Assembly (NCBI RefSeq): GCF_002796985.1
Contig: NZ_PEKX01000007.1
Span: forward strand, 1,044,284-1,108,283
DNA length: 64,000 nt
Direction: 5' to 3'
Source of the DNA: Pseudomonas sp.
GTDB lineage: Bacteria > Pseudomonadota > Gammaproteobacteria > Pseudomonadales > Pseudomonadaceae
Of the stretch, positions 15,991 to 24,342 are shown in pieces. The position numbers were made by a program, and so were the translations under genes. The notes beneath the pieces are model-generated. The model worked only from the letters and a program-made list of their open reading frames with translations, did not search any database and had not been told where the DNA came from. The first letter of the stretch is position 1. Each line of letters starts with the position of its first letter.

Positions 15991-16476
15991 TTACTCCTGA
16001 CCGCCTTCGCTGCCTTCACCTTCCGCAGGTTTCGCGGAAGAGTTGGCATCGTCGACTGACTGCCCTTCCTGGGCAGCCTCAGTGCCTTCCTTGGCGGGTG
16101 CCTTGGCACCGCCCTTGCCGCGCGCACTTACCTTGGCATTCCCTTTTTTGGCCGGCGTTTTCTGCGCAGCTTTCACCTGAGCTTTCGCCGGCTTCTGCGG
16201 TGCTGCAGCAGGAGCTGCTGCAGGTTCAGCTGCAGGAGCTGGTGCCGGTGCCGGCTCAGACGAGGCACCAGCCGGGACTGCCCCTGGGCCACCAGACGGC
16301 TCTCGGTCGCCTTCCAGATCGCCATCCACCAAAGTGACGGTCAGCACCGGGTCGGCCTGGAGTCGCTCCAGCTCGGCCTCGGTGAATCGGTCGGCCTGGT
16401 GGTCGGTGGGTTGTCTGGGATGGGCGACGCCACAGCGACGGTAGCCGTCCCGAGCAGACTTGATGCGCACGATCAT
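15991..16476 (-). CDS. Mu gp35/HI1506-like protein with Ala/Pro/Lys-rich tail
   Basis: A 161-residue protein. Residues 1-50 (IVRIKSARDGYRRCGVAHP..., FTEAELERLQADP, LTVTLVD) match the HI1506/Mu gp35 small domain that recognises nothing enzymatic but accompanies the head gene. Residues 55-161 are low complexity, rich in A, P, K, E and G, probably disordered. The tail may be a recombinogenic repeat; nucleotide repeats GCAGCAGGAGCTGCTGCAG are visible at about 16205-16225. It sits between major head protein and gp36. Confidence 0.7.
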   Translation of the reverse strand: MIVRIKSARDGYRRCGVAHPRQPTDHQADRFTEAELERLQADPVLTVTLVDGDLEGDREPSGGPGAVPAGASSEPAPAPAPAAEPAAAPAAAPQKPAKAQVKAAQKTPAKKGNAKVSARGKGGAKAPAKEGTEAAQEGQSVDDANSSAKPAEGEGSEGGQE

Positions 16477-16488
16477 GGCGGCGCCCCC

Positions 16489-17406
16489 TTAGGCCAGCTC
16501 GTTGCATACGAACAGCTCGGCAGTGCCGGCCCATTCGTTGCCGCCGTTCTCATCCTTGATCAGCAGTTTCCGGGCTGCAGCTTCCAGCTGCGGCGGCACT
16601 ACCAGGAGGCCGGGGGTGATGTTCAGCGGGCGCCCGCCGTCGGCCTTGAACTGACCCATGGCTGCACGGGCTTTGCCGTAGAACTCGCCGGTCAGCGGTT
16701 GCTGGCTGGCGTAGGCCATCTGCCAGAAGCCGAATCCAGCGTTGCAGCGGTAGCGAATGCCATGCACGAACTCGTCGTGATCGAAGACGTGATCACTGTT
16801 TTCCGGGTTGGTCTTGCTGGTCAGCTCCGGCTTGGTGCGTTCCTGGAAGATGATCGGCTTGATCGCGCGGCTGACGTCCAGGAGGAACCAGGTCGGCCCC
16901 GGATTCGCGCCGGGAATGTCGACGTTGCTGACCGAGGTCGCCACCCCGGTGCCGTCCACTTCCGGGTACACCGGGTGATCGGTGTCGAAGAAGTTCTGGC
17001 CGTCATAGCAGGCCGAGGTCATACCAGCCTTGAGCGCTGCGAACACCAGCGCGTCGGGGTGATAGGCAGCAGCGCGAGCCATCTCGGTGAACATCGGCAT
17101 GTAGATGCCAGCCTGGTCATCCTCAATCGCAGTGCGCAGGATCGACACCGTGCTCTCGAAAAGCTTGTTGGCTACCTCGTAGCCTTCAGCCGTCATGGCC
17201 TTGACTACGCGAGCCCCCACCCATTCCTTGAGCATGGGGAACTGGCCCAGCCAGGCGTAGAGGTTCGAAGCGCTGACGCTGGGCACCAGCGTTGCGACTT
17301 GCTGCCACTTGGCTTTGGTCTGGTTGTCGCTGAGCGCCCGCTGGTACTCGGCGCGATAGCCCTTGAACAGTGCGGCCAGTACGGCCGGCGTGACGGTAGT
17401 CGCCAT
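16489..17406 (-). CDS. Major head subunit (Mu gpT-like)
   Basis: A 305-residue protein beginning MATTVTPAVLAALFKGYRAEY and containing the gpT-family landmarks YAWLGQFPMLKEWVG, FFDTDHPVYP, PTWFLLDVSRAIKPIIFQER and GIRYRCNAGFGFWQMAYASQ. It is the capsid building block of Mu-like phages. It lies two bases after the protease/scaffold gene, from which it is expressed under the upstream late promoter candidate. Identification is firm. Confidence 0.92.
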   Translation of the reverse strand: MATTVTPAVLAALFKGYRAEYQRALSDNQTKAKWQQVATLVPSVSASNLYAWLGQFPMLKEWVGARVVKAMTAEGYEVANKLFESTVSILRTAIEDDQAGIYMPMFTEMARAAAYHPDALVFAALKAGMTSACYDGQNFFDTDHPVYPEVDGTGVATSVSNVDIPGANPGPTWFLLDVSRAIKPIIFQERTKPELTSKTNPENSDHVFDHDEFVHGIRYRCNAGFGFWQMAYASQQPLTGEFYGKARAAMGQFKADGGRPLNITPGLLVVPPQLEAAARKLLIKDENGGNEWAGTAELFVCNELA

Positions 17407-17408
17407 GG

Positions 17409-17921
17409 TTACTTCACCCCCTTGGTGTTTTCGATGTACTGCTCATCGGTCCAGCCGAAGGCCTTGGCGGCCGCCTGCTCTTCCGCGTTGAGCGCCTTCT
17501 TCTCGCCCTGGTGCTCGCCATTGGGCGTGACGGGATCGGTGACAGACGGCGCGTTCTTCACGAACTCGCGGAAGCGCTCCAGGCCGCCTTCTTCCTGGCA
17601 GGCCGCCAGGTGGTAGTCCTTGGTTGCCGGAGTGATCTTCCCGATCTTGAGGGCGCCCTCGATCTCGGCATTGATCGCAAGGGTCAGCTGGCTTTTCTGG
17701 TGCTGCTGCAGCTGGTTCTCGGCGTTGAGGGCACGCTGTTCCAGGGTGTTGTAGTCCTGGCGCGGGACGTAGAGGGCCAGGGACGGAGCCTTCTCGCTGT
17801 TGGCTGCGGTCTGCAGGGCGACTTTCTTGTCTTCCAGCAGCTTGTTGATGGCTGCCACGGCTTCCTCTTCCGTGGCGGTTTCGGGCAAGCCAAGGGCCGC
17901 CAGGATGGCTGCAAGCGCCAT
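17409..17921 (-). CDS. Nested scaffold protein (Mu gpZ-like), in-frame internal start
   Basis: An internal ATG at 17921 (codon 170 of the protease) is preceded by CCGGAGGAATCCGAT, a strong GGAGG RBS with 8-base spacing. Translation from it would give the 170-residue scaffold alone, beginning MALAAILAALGLPETATEEE. Mu gene I contains an in-frame internal scaffold gene Z in the same way. The RBS is much better than that of the full-length gene, so scaffold should be made in excess. Confidence 0.7.
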   Translation of the reverse strand: MALAAILAALGLPETATEEEAVAAINKLLEDKKVALQTAANSEKAPSLALYVPRQDYNTLEQRALNAENQLQQHQKSQLTLAINAEIEGALKIGKITPATKDYHLAACQEEGGLERFREFVKNAPSVTDPVTPNGEHQGEKKALNAEEQAAAKAFGWTDEQYIENTKGVK

Positions 17922-18428
17922 ATCGGATTCCTCCGGTTGTTGTGAAAGGAAAGCGGCCTGCTCGGAATTGAGGGCCTTGGTGAGCAGGTTCGGCTTGTTG
18001 ACCAGGGCGAAACTGCTGAAGCGGGCGATGCGCCCGGTGTGCTCGTCGAAGGCGAACACCGGGGAGATGTAGCGGTACTCCTTCGACTCGATGGCGTTGC
18101 GCGCCTTCTGCGTCCATTCCACGCGGGCCTCCACCGCACCCCGCTCGTTTACGCGGTACTCACGCGCCCAGCCGGAGGCCTCGGCCTTCTCGCCCTTGGG
18201 GGCTTTCAGCTCTGTGCCGTGGTTGTAGTCGAAAGGCAGATCGATGCCCTGGGTGTGGGCAACCGTTTCGGTGATGACCTGGTTCGGGTCGTAGGACCAC
18301 TGACGGCCATCGCGGCCGCCAATGGTTGGACCAGGAGGAAGGACCTCGACCCACTCGGGCACGTCAGTACCCAGCTCGAAACAGAGCGCGGTGGCGAGGG
18401 TGGCTTTGAGTGGGGGCGTCGTTTTCAT
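17409..18428 (-). CDS. Phage prohead protease (Mu gpI-like) with C-terminal scaffold
   Basis: A 339-residue Mu gpI-type serine protease. The N-terminal part carries the family blocks LPFDYNHGTEL, ASGWAREYRVNERGAVEARVEWTQKA and RYISPVFAFDEHTG...FSSFALVNKPNL. From residue 170 onward the protein is alpha-helical, Glu/Gln/Ala-rich scaffold. It matures the procapsid by cutting the scaffold. This is the first gene after the second copy of the 24-bp late element (18461-18484), matching Mu gene I behind P-I. The start ATG is 32 bp from that element with almost no leader RBS. Confidence 0.88.
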   Translation of the reverse strand: MKTTPPLKATLATALCFELGTDVPEWVEVLPPGPTIGGRDGRQWSYDPNQVITETVAHTQGIDLPFDYNHGTELKAPKGEKAEASGWAREYRVNERGAVEARVEWTQKARNAIESKEYRYISPVFAFDEHTGRIARFSSFALVNKPNLLTKALNSEQAAFLSQQPEESDMALAAILAALGLPETATEEEAVAAINKLLEDKKVALQTAANSEKAPSLALYVPRQDYNTLEQRALNAENQLQQHQKSQLTLAINAEIEGALKIGKITPATKDYHLAACQEEGGLERFREFVKNAPSVTDPVTPNGEHQGEKKALNAEEQAAAKAFGWTDEQYIENTKGVK

Positions 18429-18460
18429 GTCGCCATAGTCGGCGACAGGTGGGGGCCAGT

Positions 18461-18484
18461 TTTAGAGGAAGGGGTTCAGCAGAA
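18461..18484 (-). promoter_or_regulatory. Conserved 24-bp late promoter element, copy 2 (P-I-like)
   Basis: On the minus strand the element ends GCTGAACCCCTTCCTCTAAA and is identical over 24 bp to 26103-26126. It lies 32 bp upstream of the protease ATG; the other copy lies 31 bp upstream of the lysis operon ATG. Both spacers end in a similar (C/T)ATGGCG(A/G)CATG sequence. Position corresponds to Mu P-I. Binding by the Mor-family protein encoded at 26152 is the natural prediction. Confidence 0.65.
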
Positions 18485-18545
18485 CTGCAGGGCAGATGGC
18501 GGGGCTAAGTTGCACCAGGTGCAGCGGGAAGTCAGAATGGCGTCC

Positions 18546-18676
18546 CCCAGTTTTTTGGGGGTCCGCATCAAGGCCCCTCCGGCCCCAGCACTCCCCCCTC
18601 TGTCAATCTTCTGTGGTGCGCGCGTTTGACCCCCGTCCTATGACTTCCGGCCGGCATCGACTGATGCCGGCCGGAG
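18546..18676 (-). terminator. Structured intergenic region with two hairpins
   Basis: Between the F-region genes and the late promoter element. CCGGCCGGCAT (18649-18659) pairs perfectly with ATGCCGGCCGG (18666-18676), directly after the stop of the 18679 gene; a second hairpin CCCCCA-gttttt-TGGGGG lies at 18546-18563. They would insulate the early-late head transcript from the promoter at 18461. No convincing reading frame is present in 18485-18678. Confidence 0.6.
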
Positions 18677-18678
18677 GA

Positions 18679-18951
18679 TCAGCGTTCCGCTCGTTCCTGG
18701 CGGTTAGCTTCCTGCAGGTTGGCCAGGGCCAGGTCGTTACGCAGACTGCAGACGAGACGCTCAAGTTCCCGCACCAGGGCCTGGCTCAGCTCCAGGTTCG
18801 CGTGCTTGATATCAGAACTGATGCGAAACTCTTCCGACTCGGCGACCACCCACTTATGCTCAGAGGCGGGCACCAGGCCAATGAATCGCAGCCCCTTCCG
18901 AACACCTGCCCTCATCGCAACAATCCACCCGCTAGCCTTAACTCTGCTCAT
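18679..18951 (-). CDS. Small head-module protein of unknown function
   Basis: A 90-residue basic protein beginning MSRVKASGWIVAMRAGVRKG with a helical C-terminal half rich in Leu/Glu/Arg (LELSQALVRELERLVCSLRNDLALANLQEANRQ), likely a coiled coil. It takes the place of gene G in the Mu map, although the recognisable gpG homologue is at 15135. Not identified to a family. An 85-bp gap separates it from the F-like gene. Confidence 0.55.
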   Translation of the reverse strand: MSRVKASGWIVAMRAGVRKGLRFIGLVPASEHKWVVAESEEFRISSDIKHANLELSQALVRELERLVCSLRNDLALANLQEANRQERAER

Positions 18952-19036
18952 CGCGTAACCCTCGCTCTACCGTTAGACCGCCGTTAGATTTGCGCAGGAC
19001 GCGCAAACCCCTTCTCCCGAGTACATCCGCCGCGCC

Positions 19037-19864
19037 TCATTCCTGATCGTCGCGCCTGCGCGATTTCTGAGGCCGTTTCGGTTTCGCCAAGACGGTGGAC
19101 GTCTTTTCCTTTTCTTCCAGGAGCTGCTCGGCTTGCTTCAGCCGGGGCACTGCGCCTGGGTTGTAGGCCCAGCCAGGCTCGATTCCCTCGGGCACCTGGA
19201 GCACCTGGCCGGTGCGCTGGTTGATGAACTCCAGGAGCTTGCCGGTCGGTGCCTCGGTGATGTACTTGCCACTCGCCTGCAGGCGCTCGGCCTCACGGCG
19301 ACTGACCTGACGCACCCAGCACTTACAGCCCCAGCCGTTGGGCGGGAAGTGGGTCTGCCAGAACGGATCGTCTGCAGGCAGCAGGATGCCGGCCCAGCCC
19401 AGGTGCTCCGCCCGGTGGTGCCGGCTCGGGCCGAGCTGGTACAGGAGGAAGGGCTGAGTCTTCTTCGTGCGCTGGATGCGGTCCCACTGGCCCGCCGCGT
19501 TGGCGGTGCGCAGGTTGGTGTCATAGATGACCCGGAGCCGGCGCGGGCTCCCCAGCTGGACCTCGCGGGTCTGCCCGGTCAACGGATCGAGCAGGTCGGC
19601 CTTGCCCCACCATCCTTGCTTGACCAGGAGCGGCTGCAGCTCGCGGCGGAAGGTGTTGAAGTCCTGGCCGTCCAGGACCATCTCGTCCACGGCGGCGCGG
19701 ATCGCCTCCAGGATGTCCAGCTTCATGGCCTTGGCCACCGTGAAGATGGTGGCGTGCTCTTCCTGGAACACGTCGCGATGGTCAAAGCCGGGCTTGACGC
19801 CCTTGGCGCGCAGCCAATCTAGCGCTTCCTTTGGCACTGGAACTTGGGGTTGATCTGTCGTCAA
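19037..19864 (-). CDS. Mu gpF-like head morphogenesis / minor head protein
   Basis: A 275-residue protein with the phage Mu F-type core at about residues 100-190: RRLRVIYDTNLRTANAAGQW, HRAEHLGWAGILLPADDPFW and FPPNGWGCKCWVRQVSRREAE, the last being the family signature. It is a minor capsid protein involved in head assembly and possibly DNA injection. The C-terminus is Lys/Arg-rich (KPKRPQKSRRRDDQE). It overlaps the portal gene by 4 bp. Confidence 0.88.
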   Translation of the reverse strand: MTTDQPQVPVPKEALDWLRAKGVKPGFDHRDVFQEEHATIFTVAKAMKLDILEAIRAAVDEMVLDGQDFNTFRRELQPLLVKQGWWGKADLLDPLTGQTREVQLGSPRRLRVIYDTNLRTANAAGQWDRIQRTKKTQPFLLYQLGPSRHHRAEHLGWAGILLPADDPFWQTHFPPNGWGCKCWVRQVSRREAERLQASGKYITEAPTGKLLEFINQRTGQVLQVPEGIEPGWAYNPGAVPRLKQAEQLLEEKEKTSTVLAKPKRPQKSRRRDDQE

Positions 19865-21432
19865 AGCGCGTCCCTCACATCGCCCAGGGCGCGAGCCTTG
19901 AAGCTTGCGGAGGCCAGCGCCTCGATCAGCGCAGCAGGGTCCATCTCATCGAGCAGCCCCGCGAGCCCAGCCTTGAACTCGTCGAAGTCCTTCGCCTTGT
20001 CGGCCAGCGCCTGGATGGGATCGAGCACCGGCCGCATCAGCGGAACCCAGTCGCCCAGGTCGTCGTCGGCCAGCTGGTCCAGATCGTCGCGCTGCAGCTG
20101 CTCGGCGTTCAGAGCCAGCCGCTGTTTGCCGCAGCCGCGACAGCTGCAGGTCTGCTCATGGTTCAGAGCAGGGGTGAATGCGCCAGCCTCCGGGCGAAGG
20201 ATCGCCGCGCCGGCCTCGGGGGTGGCCAAGCCGAACTTATCCCGAATCTCGTCAGCACTGACCTGCAGGCCACGATCAATGAAGGGCGCAAGGGCATCGG
20301 CCAGGGCCTTGAGGTCCTCGGGCTCCGTGACCTGCAGCACCGCCTTGGGGTAAACCTTCTGCGGGCCAAAGTTCAGGTCGACGAATACGCGCACATGGTC
20401 GCGGTTGACCGTGGCGGCCAGTTGCTTGGCGTCGGCCTTCAGGATGTCCTTGCGGACTTCGTTGTGGACGTTCGCCTGGCTCTGGCTGGACCCATCGTCC
20501 GTGGTCATGGTCTGGCCCAGGACCGCCTTGCTGATCTGCTTGTCCAGCCACTCGGCCAGCTTCTCAAACAGCTCGGCACCGCCCGCCGCGTTGGCGATTT
20601 CCTGGAAGTCGATTCTCATGCCGGCCGGCAGTACCGCCGCCGCATCGGCCGCCAGCTGGGCCACGGCGCGGCGCAGCACGGCGATGTCGTCAGGCTTCGC
20701 AGCGGCATCATAACGGCCGATCCGCAGCGGGATGCCGTACAGCTCGGCATAGCGCATCCAGTCCTTCTGGCCGAATGCCTTGCACATGAACGCCACAGCC
20801 ACCAGGCGCGCCACGCCGCCCCGAATAGCGAGGCCGGACTTGAGCCGTGGTGTGTGGACCAGGAGCCGATCTGGCGGCAACTCGGTCAGGGTTCCATCCA
20901 GCTGCAGCAGCTGCAGGCGCTCGCCGGTTTCCCGGTCGAACTGGAACCAGCGCGGGTCGCGGTGCTTGTAGGCCTTGGGCCAGAGCTTGCCGTCGCGGTA
21001 CTCCCACAGCGGCTCGACGACCGAATAGCCCTTGCCGATGGCGTCCAGGAGGTCATCGAGCATGTCACCGAACTGCGGCGCCTCCACCAGCTGGCGCACC
21101 GCGTCGGCGATTTCTTCATCTCGCCGGTCGCTGCTGGCCGCCTCGACTGCGATGGAGAGGCCCGACACTGCGCGCTTTCGCGTGCCCAGGACCGCCGCGT
21201 AGTGCGGGTCCTTCTCTTCCATTTCCTCGGCCAGGGTCAGGTAGTCCCGCGCATCGCCCTGGGCGGCCGCCTGCAGGATGGTACGGAGCCGGCCAGGGTC
21301 GATGCTGGTGGCGATGCTGTCAGTCGACCAGGCCTGGCGCACGCCGGTAACGCTGGCGTGTACCACCTCGTCCAGGATGTTGAGCTTCGGGATCGGGCGC
21401 CCAGCGCTATCGAGAATGGGGGAATCGGCCAT
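19861..21432 (-). CDS. Portal protein (DUF935, Mu gp29-like)
   Basis: A 523-residue protein with the DUF935 pattern: GRLRTILQAAAQGDARDYLTLAEEMEEKDPHYAAVLGTRKRAVSG, the conserved KGYSVVEPLWEYRDGKLWP, and FMCKAFGQKDWMRYAELYGIPLRIGRYD. It forms the dodecameric ring through which DNA enters the head. It directly follows the terminase (stop/start share one base) and precedes gpF, as in Mu. A CRGCGKQR cysteine cluster occurs near residue 425. Confidence 0.9.
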   Translation of the reverse strand: MADSPILDSAGRPIPKLNILDEVVHASVTGVRQAWSTDSIATSIDPGRLRTILQAAAQGDARDYLTLAEEMEEKDPHYAAVLGTRKRAVSGLSIAVEAASSDRRDEEIADAVRQLVEAPQFGDMLDDLLDAIGKGYSVVEPLWEYRDGKLWPKAYKHRDPRWFQFDRETGERLQLLQLDGTLTELPPDRLLVHTPRLKSGLAIRGGVARLVAVAFMCKAFGQKDWMRYAELYGIPLRIGRYDAAAKPDDIAVLRRAVAQLAADAAAVLPAGMRIDFQEIANAAGGAELFEKLAEWLDKQISKAVLGQTMTTDDGSSQSQANVHNEVRKDILKADAKQLAATVNRDHVRVFVDLNFGPQKVYPKAVLQVTEPEDLKALADALAPFIDRGLQVSADEIRDKFGLATPEAGAAILRPEAGAFTPALNHEQTCSCRGCGKQRLALNAEQLQRDDLDQLADDDLGDWVPLMRPVLDPIQALADKAKDFDEFKAGLAGLLDEMDPAALIEALASASFKARALGDVRDAL

Positions 21433-23132
21433 TACAGAACACCTCCGATGCCCCAGCCAAGGGACACCTGGTCATCGTCGTCTTTAGTTCGGGCGCCGGG
21501 CTTGGGCACCGCGTGGAAGGCATAGGTCCAGCCGGCCACATGGTTGAGCGCGGCGAAGTTCATCAGCGCGCCTGCGATGGCGCCGTCACCGTGGCGCACC
21601 AGATCGGCGTCCTTGAGGTCCTTTCGCTCCAGCTTTGGCACCATCGGAATGCCGTCGATGAACTCCACGGCCCGGTGGTCATCCTCCAGGGAGGCGTCCC
21701 GAGGTAGGGAGATGAAGCCGTCCTGGAACAGATCGATGTACTTGGGCATCCACTCGCCGTACCACGCCCTGGAGAGCGTGACTTCGTGGATGCTGCCGCC
21801 TTCCCAGCGTGCCTCGTCCTTGTTCCACACCGCGCGGCCGTAGCGGTCGCCGGTGTACTCCATGAGAATCAGGCCAGGGCCGCTGGCATCCCCGGCGAAG
21901 GTCCATTGCCGCTTCCCATTCTTGAGCCAGTCGAGCATTGACCAGAGGATTTGCTCTTGCTGGCGGGTGGGTGCGTTGGCCAGCTCGATCACGAAAGGCA
22001 CATCGCGGCGCAGGTCCTGGGGGATTCGTGCGGGCGTGATGACCGAGAAGTGCCGGTGCCGCGCGAAGTCCATGCCCACAGCCCAGCGGCCCTCGAATCC
22101 CTCGGCAGCCTTCTCCAGCTCGGGCAGCAGCTTGACGGCGCACCATGTGGCGCCCCACACCTCGCGCTCACGCTCGGAGCGCTTGGGGAAGTCATCGTCG
22201 AAGACGATACGCAGGATCGGCCGTCCTTCCTCGGACATGGCGCGCTCGATCCAGACACCCGGAATGCCCGAGCCATCGCCGTCCCTGGGGATCACGTCCA
22301 GCTCTTCACGCATGGCGGCCTTGCGCGGGCCGTAGGCCGAGCGGATCGCGGTGTACCAGTCGCGTTTACCATCGGCGGTGGCCACCGCGCCACGCATGAA
22401 GCAGGCCCGCTCATACAGACCATTGGCCACGGCGTCGTCGAAGGAGATGCGAATGCACCGGGCTTTCTTGCCATAGCGCCCCGCGTTCACGTCCTGGACC
22501 AGTTGGTTGAAGGCGTTCTTCTTCCCCCGGTGGGACGACCAGACGCGAATGCGGCCGCCCCAGATCAGCAGCGCGGTGGCCGACTCCAGGACGTGGCTGA
22601 CGTTCTTGTGCAGCGCGGCCTCGTCGATGTCGACCTGGCCCTGCAGGCCGTGGATGTTCTCCGGCCTGGACGACAGTGCCGTCACCCGGAAGCCACTGGC
22701 GAAGCGCACGCGGAACGCCTGAATTTCCCGGCTGCTGCCATCCTCCAGCTGGTCCGTGAAGATGTGCTGCTCAACCATCGTGCATTGGCCGCGCGCCACG
22801 ATCTGCGCGAACTTGCCGACGTAGCCGATGAACTCCAGCCCCTTTTCCTTGGTGTCGGCCATGTACCAGATATTGGAGCCCCCGGCGTCCTTGGCGGACG
22901 CGGCGGTGATGGTATCGGTCAGGGCCTGGGCGAAGGTGATACCGGTCCGGCGCCCCTTCTCACACACGGCAATGTCCAGGTCCTGCTGCATGCTGATCCA
23001 TTCGGCCTGGTGGGCCATCAGCACACCCGAGGCCCTGGGATCGAAGTCAGCAGGAAGCGCGCGGACAGCCGCAGGAAGCTCTTCCCAGTCAACAAGCCGC
23101 TCGGTATCCGGCAGCGCTGCAGGAACTGCCAT
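21432..23132 (-). CDS. Terminase large subunit (Mu gp28-like)
   Basis: A 566-residue packaging motor. The ATPase half shows CEKGRRTGITFAQAL (Walker A-like) and VDIDEAALHKNVSHVLE (Walker B with catalytic Glu); the nuclease half has WAVGMDFARHRHFSVI and FAGDASGPGLILMEY, providing acidic metal ligands. ATG at 23132 was chosen: AAGGGG lies 8 bases upstream, whereas the GTG at 23138 overlaps the previous stop without spacing. Like Mu it would package by headful from a pac site at the phage end. Confidence 0.9.
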   Translation of the reverse strand: MAVPAALPDTERLVDWEELPAAVRALPADFDPRASGVLMAHQAEWISMQQDLDIAVCEKGRRTGITFAQALTDTITAASAKDAGGSNIWYMADTKEKGLEFIGYVGKFAQIVARGQCTMVEQHIFTDQLEDGSSREIQAFRVRFASGFRVTALSSRPENIHGLQGQVDIDEAALHKNVSHVLESATALLIWGGRIRVWSSHRGKKNAFNQLVQDVNAGRYGKKARCIRISFDDAVANGLYERACFMRGAVATADGKRDWYTAIRSAYGPRKAAMREELDVIPRDGDGSGIPGVWIERAMSEEGRPILRIVFDDDFPKRSEREREVWGATWCAVKLLPELEKAAEGFEGRWAVGMDFARHRHFSVITPARIPQDLRRDVPFVIELANAPTRQQEQILWSMLDWLKNGKRQWTFAGDASGPGLILMEYTGDRYGRAVWNKDEARWEGGSIHEVTLSRAWYGEWMPKYIDLFQDGFISLPRDASLEDDHRAVEFIDGIPMVPKLERKDLKDADLVRHGDGAIAGALMNFAALNHVAGWTYAFHAVPKPGARTKDDDDQVSLGWGIGGVL

Positions 23133-23134
23133 CG

Positions 23135-23653
23135 TCACATCCCCTTGAGTACTTGCTCGCGCCAGTAGCTGGCTTCCTCGGCGCTCAAGCCTCGGGCCTG
23201 GGCGGCGTTGTCGATGCGCTCGGCCGCTTGCTGGAGCGCCGTGCGGCGTACCTCGGCCTCGGCGGCGTACTTCTTCTGCACCACCGATGCCTTGACCAGC
23301 TCGGCCACGGTCTTGCCGACCTTGCTGATGTCGAGCTTGCCCTCGGAGGACAGCAGGAGGCTGAAGAGCTTCTCCTGGGTGAGTCGCACCAGGGCTTCGT
23401 TGACTGCGCCGTCATCGTCGGGCGCCACGGCAACCACAGCCTGCGCCTGATCGCGGGCCATCTTGAGGGCCGCCAGGCGCTCTTCGAAGTTCTGGCCATA
23501 GGTGTGCAGGGCTGACTTGCCGATGCTGAAGCCACGCGCCTCCAGCTCGGCCGAGAGCGCCTCATAGCCGGAGAAGTTGGACTCCACCAGCGCCTGGTCC
23601 AGCCAGGCTTTCACCTTGGCCGGCAGTTGCTTGACCTTCGAACGGGGCGGCAT
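23135..23653 (-). CDS. Terminase small subunit (DUF3486, Mu gp27-like)
   Basis: A 172-residue helical protein. It begins MPPRSKVKQLPAKVKAWLDQAL and contains a helix-turn-helix stretch (SNFSGYEALSAELEARGFSIGKSALHTYG) followed by long helices, the DUF3486 pattern of Mu gp27. It would recognise the phage end for packaging. The start at 23653 matches family starts; the longer open frame upstream runs through the preceding gene. Confidence 0.88.
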   Translation of the reverse strand: MPPRSKVKQLPAKVKAWLDQALVESNFSGYEALSAELEARGFSIGKSALHTYGQNFEERLAALKMARDQAQAVVAVAPDDDGAVNEALVRLTQEKLFSLLLSSEGKLDISKVGKTVAELVKASVVQKKYAAEAEVRRTALQQAAERIDNAAQARGLSAEEASYWREQVLKGM

Positions 23654-23654
23654 G

Positions 23655-23975
23655 TCAGGCGCTCCCGTTGCCCCAGTACTTCTCGGGGCGAGCGATACCG
23701 GGGTGGCATTCGATGGCGTACTCGGCAATGTCGACGCCGTAGTGGGTCAGGCCACAGACCCAAAACCCGGAGGGTTTCTTGTCCAGAGTGACCAGGCTGC
23801 GGTCGGCCAGGTAGTCCAGCTCGCGGCGCAGCTCCAGTGGCGTGGCGTCCGGGTAGATGCCCTGGATGGTGGAGAGCACGACGGTTTCGTGCGGGTCCAC
23901 GGGGCGCGAGGTGTTGAGGGTCAGCAGGATGAACCAGCGGAGGGATTCCCGGCGAGCCTTGGCGGGGTCAATCAT
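23655..23975 (-). CDS. Mu gp26-like small protein (VpaChn25_0724 family type)
   Basis: A 106-residue protein beginning MIDPAKARRESLRWFILLTLN with a winged-helix-like body (ELRRELDYLADRSLVTLDKK) ending in HYGVDIAEYAIECHPGIARP. It resembles a widespread Mu gp26-position family usually named VpaChn25_0724. Small packaging-associated DNA-binding protein is a plausible role. Overlaps the preceding gene by 8 bp. Confidence 0.7.
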   Translation of the reverse strand: MIDPAKARRESLRWFILLTLNTSRPVDPHETVVLSTIQGIYPDATPLELRRELDYLADRSLVTLDKKPSGFWVCGLTHYGVDIAEYAIECHPGIARPEKYWGNGSA

Positions 23976-24342
23976 TGCGCGCTCCTTTGAGCAGGATGTT
24001 TTCGAACTTGAGCGCCAAGCCGTCCAGCTTGGCCTCGATCACGGACTGCCCACGCACCCAGTCTTCACGACGGACGTATTCCATGGGCAGCTCAGCCTTG
24101 AAGTTGAGGAAGGCGCGCTCCAGCTGCTGCACGGCGGCCGCGTCCTTGTCCTGGCGCTCCAGGACCTTGGCGAAGTTCTTCTCCCAGTGCTCGCCAGCCT
24201 CGCGGCGTGCCTCGTCCTGGGCGGCGAACTTCTCGGAGAGGCGTTTCTCGAACTGCCACAGCAGCAGCCGTACCAGGCCGACCACAATCCCGGTGAAGGT
24301 GGACAGCAGCGTGATTGCCCAGCCGATCATTTCCATAGCCAT
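23968..24342 (-). CDS. DUF2730 protein (Mu gp25-like), membrane-anchored coiled coil
   Basis: A 124-residue protein with an N-terminal membrane helix (about residues 6-26, WAITLLSTFTGIVVGLVRLLLW) and a long coiled coil (EKRLSEKFAAQDEARREAGEHWEKN...). This is the DUF2730/Mu gp25 architecture. Its ATG shares a base with the Rz stop. A role in lysis timing, for example as a holin-like or pinholin-like partner, is possible because no other holin is apparent; this is inference. Confidence 0.75.
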   Translation of the reverse strand: MAMEMIGWAITLLSTFTGIVVGLVRLLLWQFEKRLSEKFAAQDEARREAGEHWEKNFAKVLERQDKDAAAVQQLERAFLNFKAELPMEYVRREDWVRGQSVIEAKLDGLALKFENILLKGARND

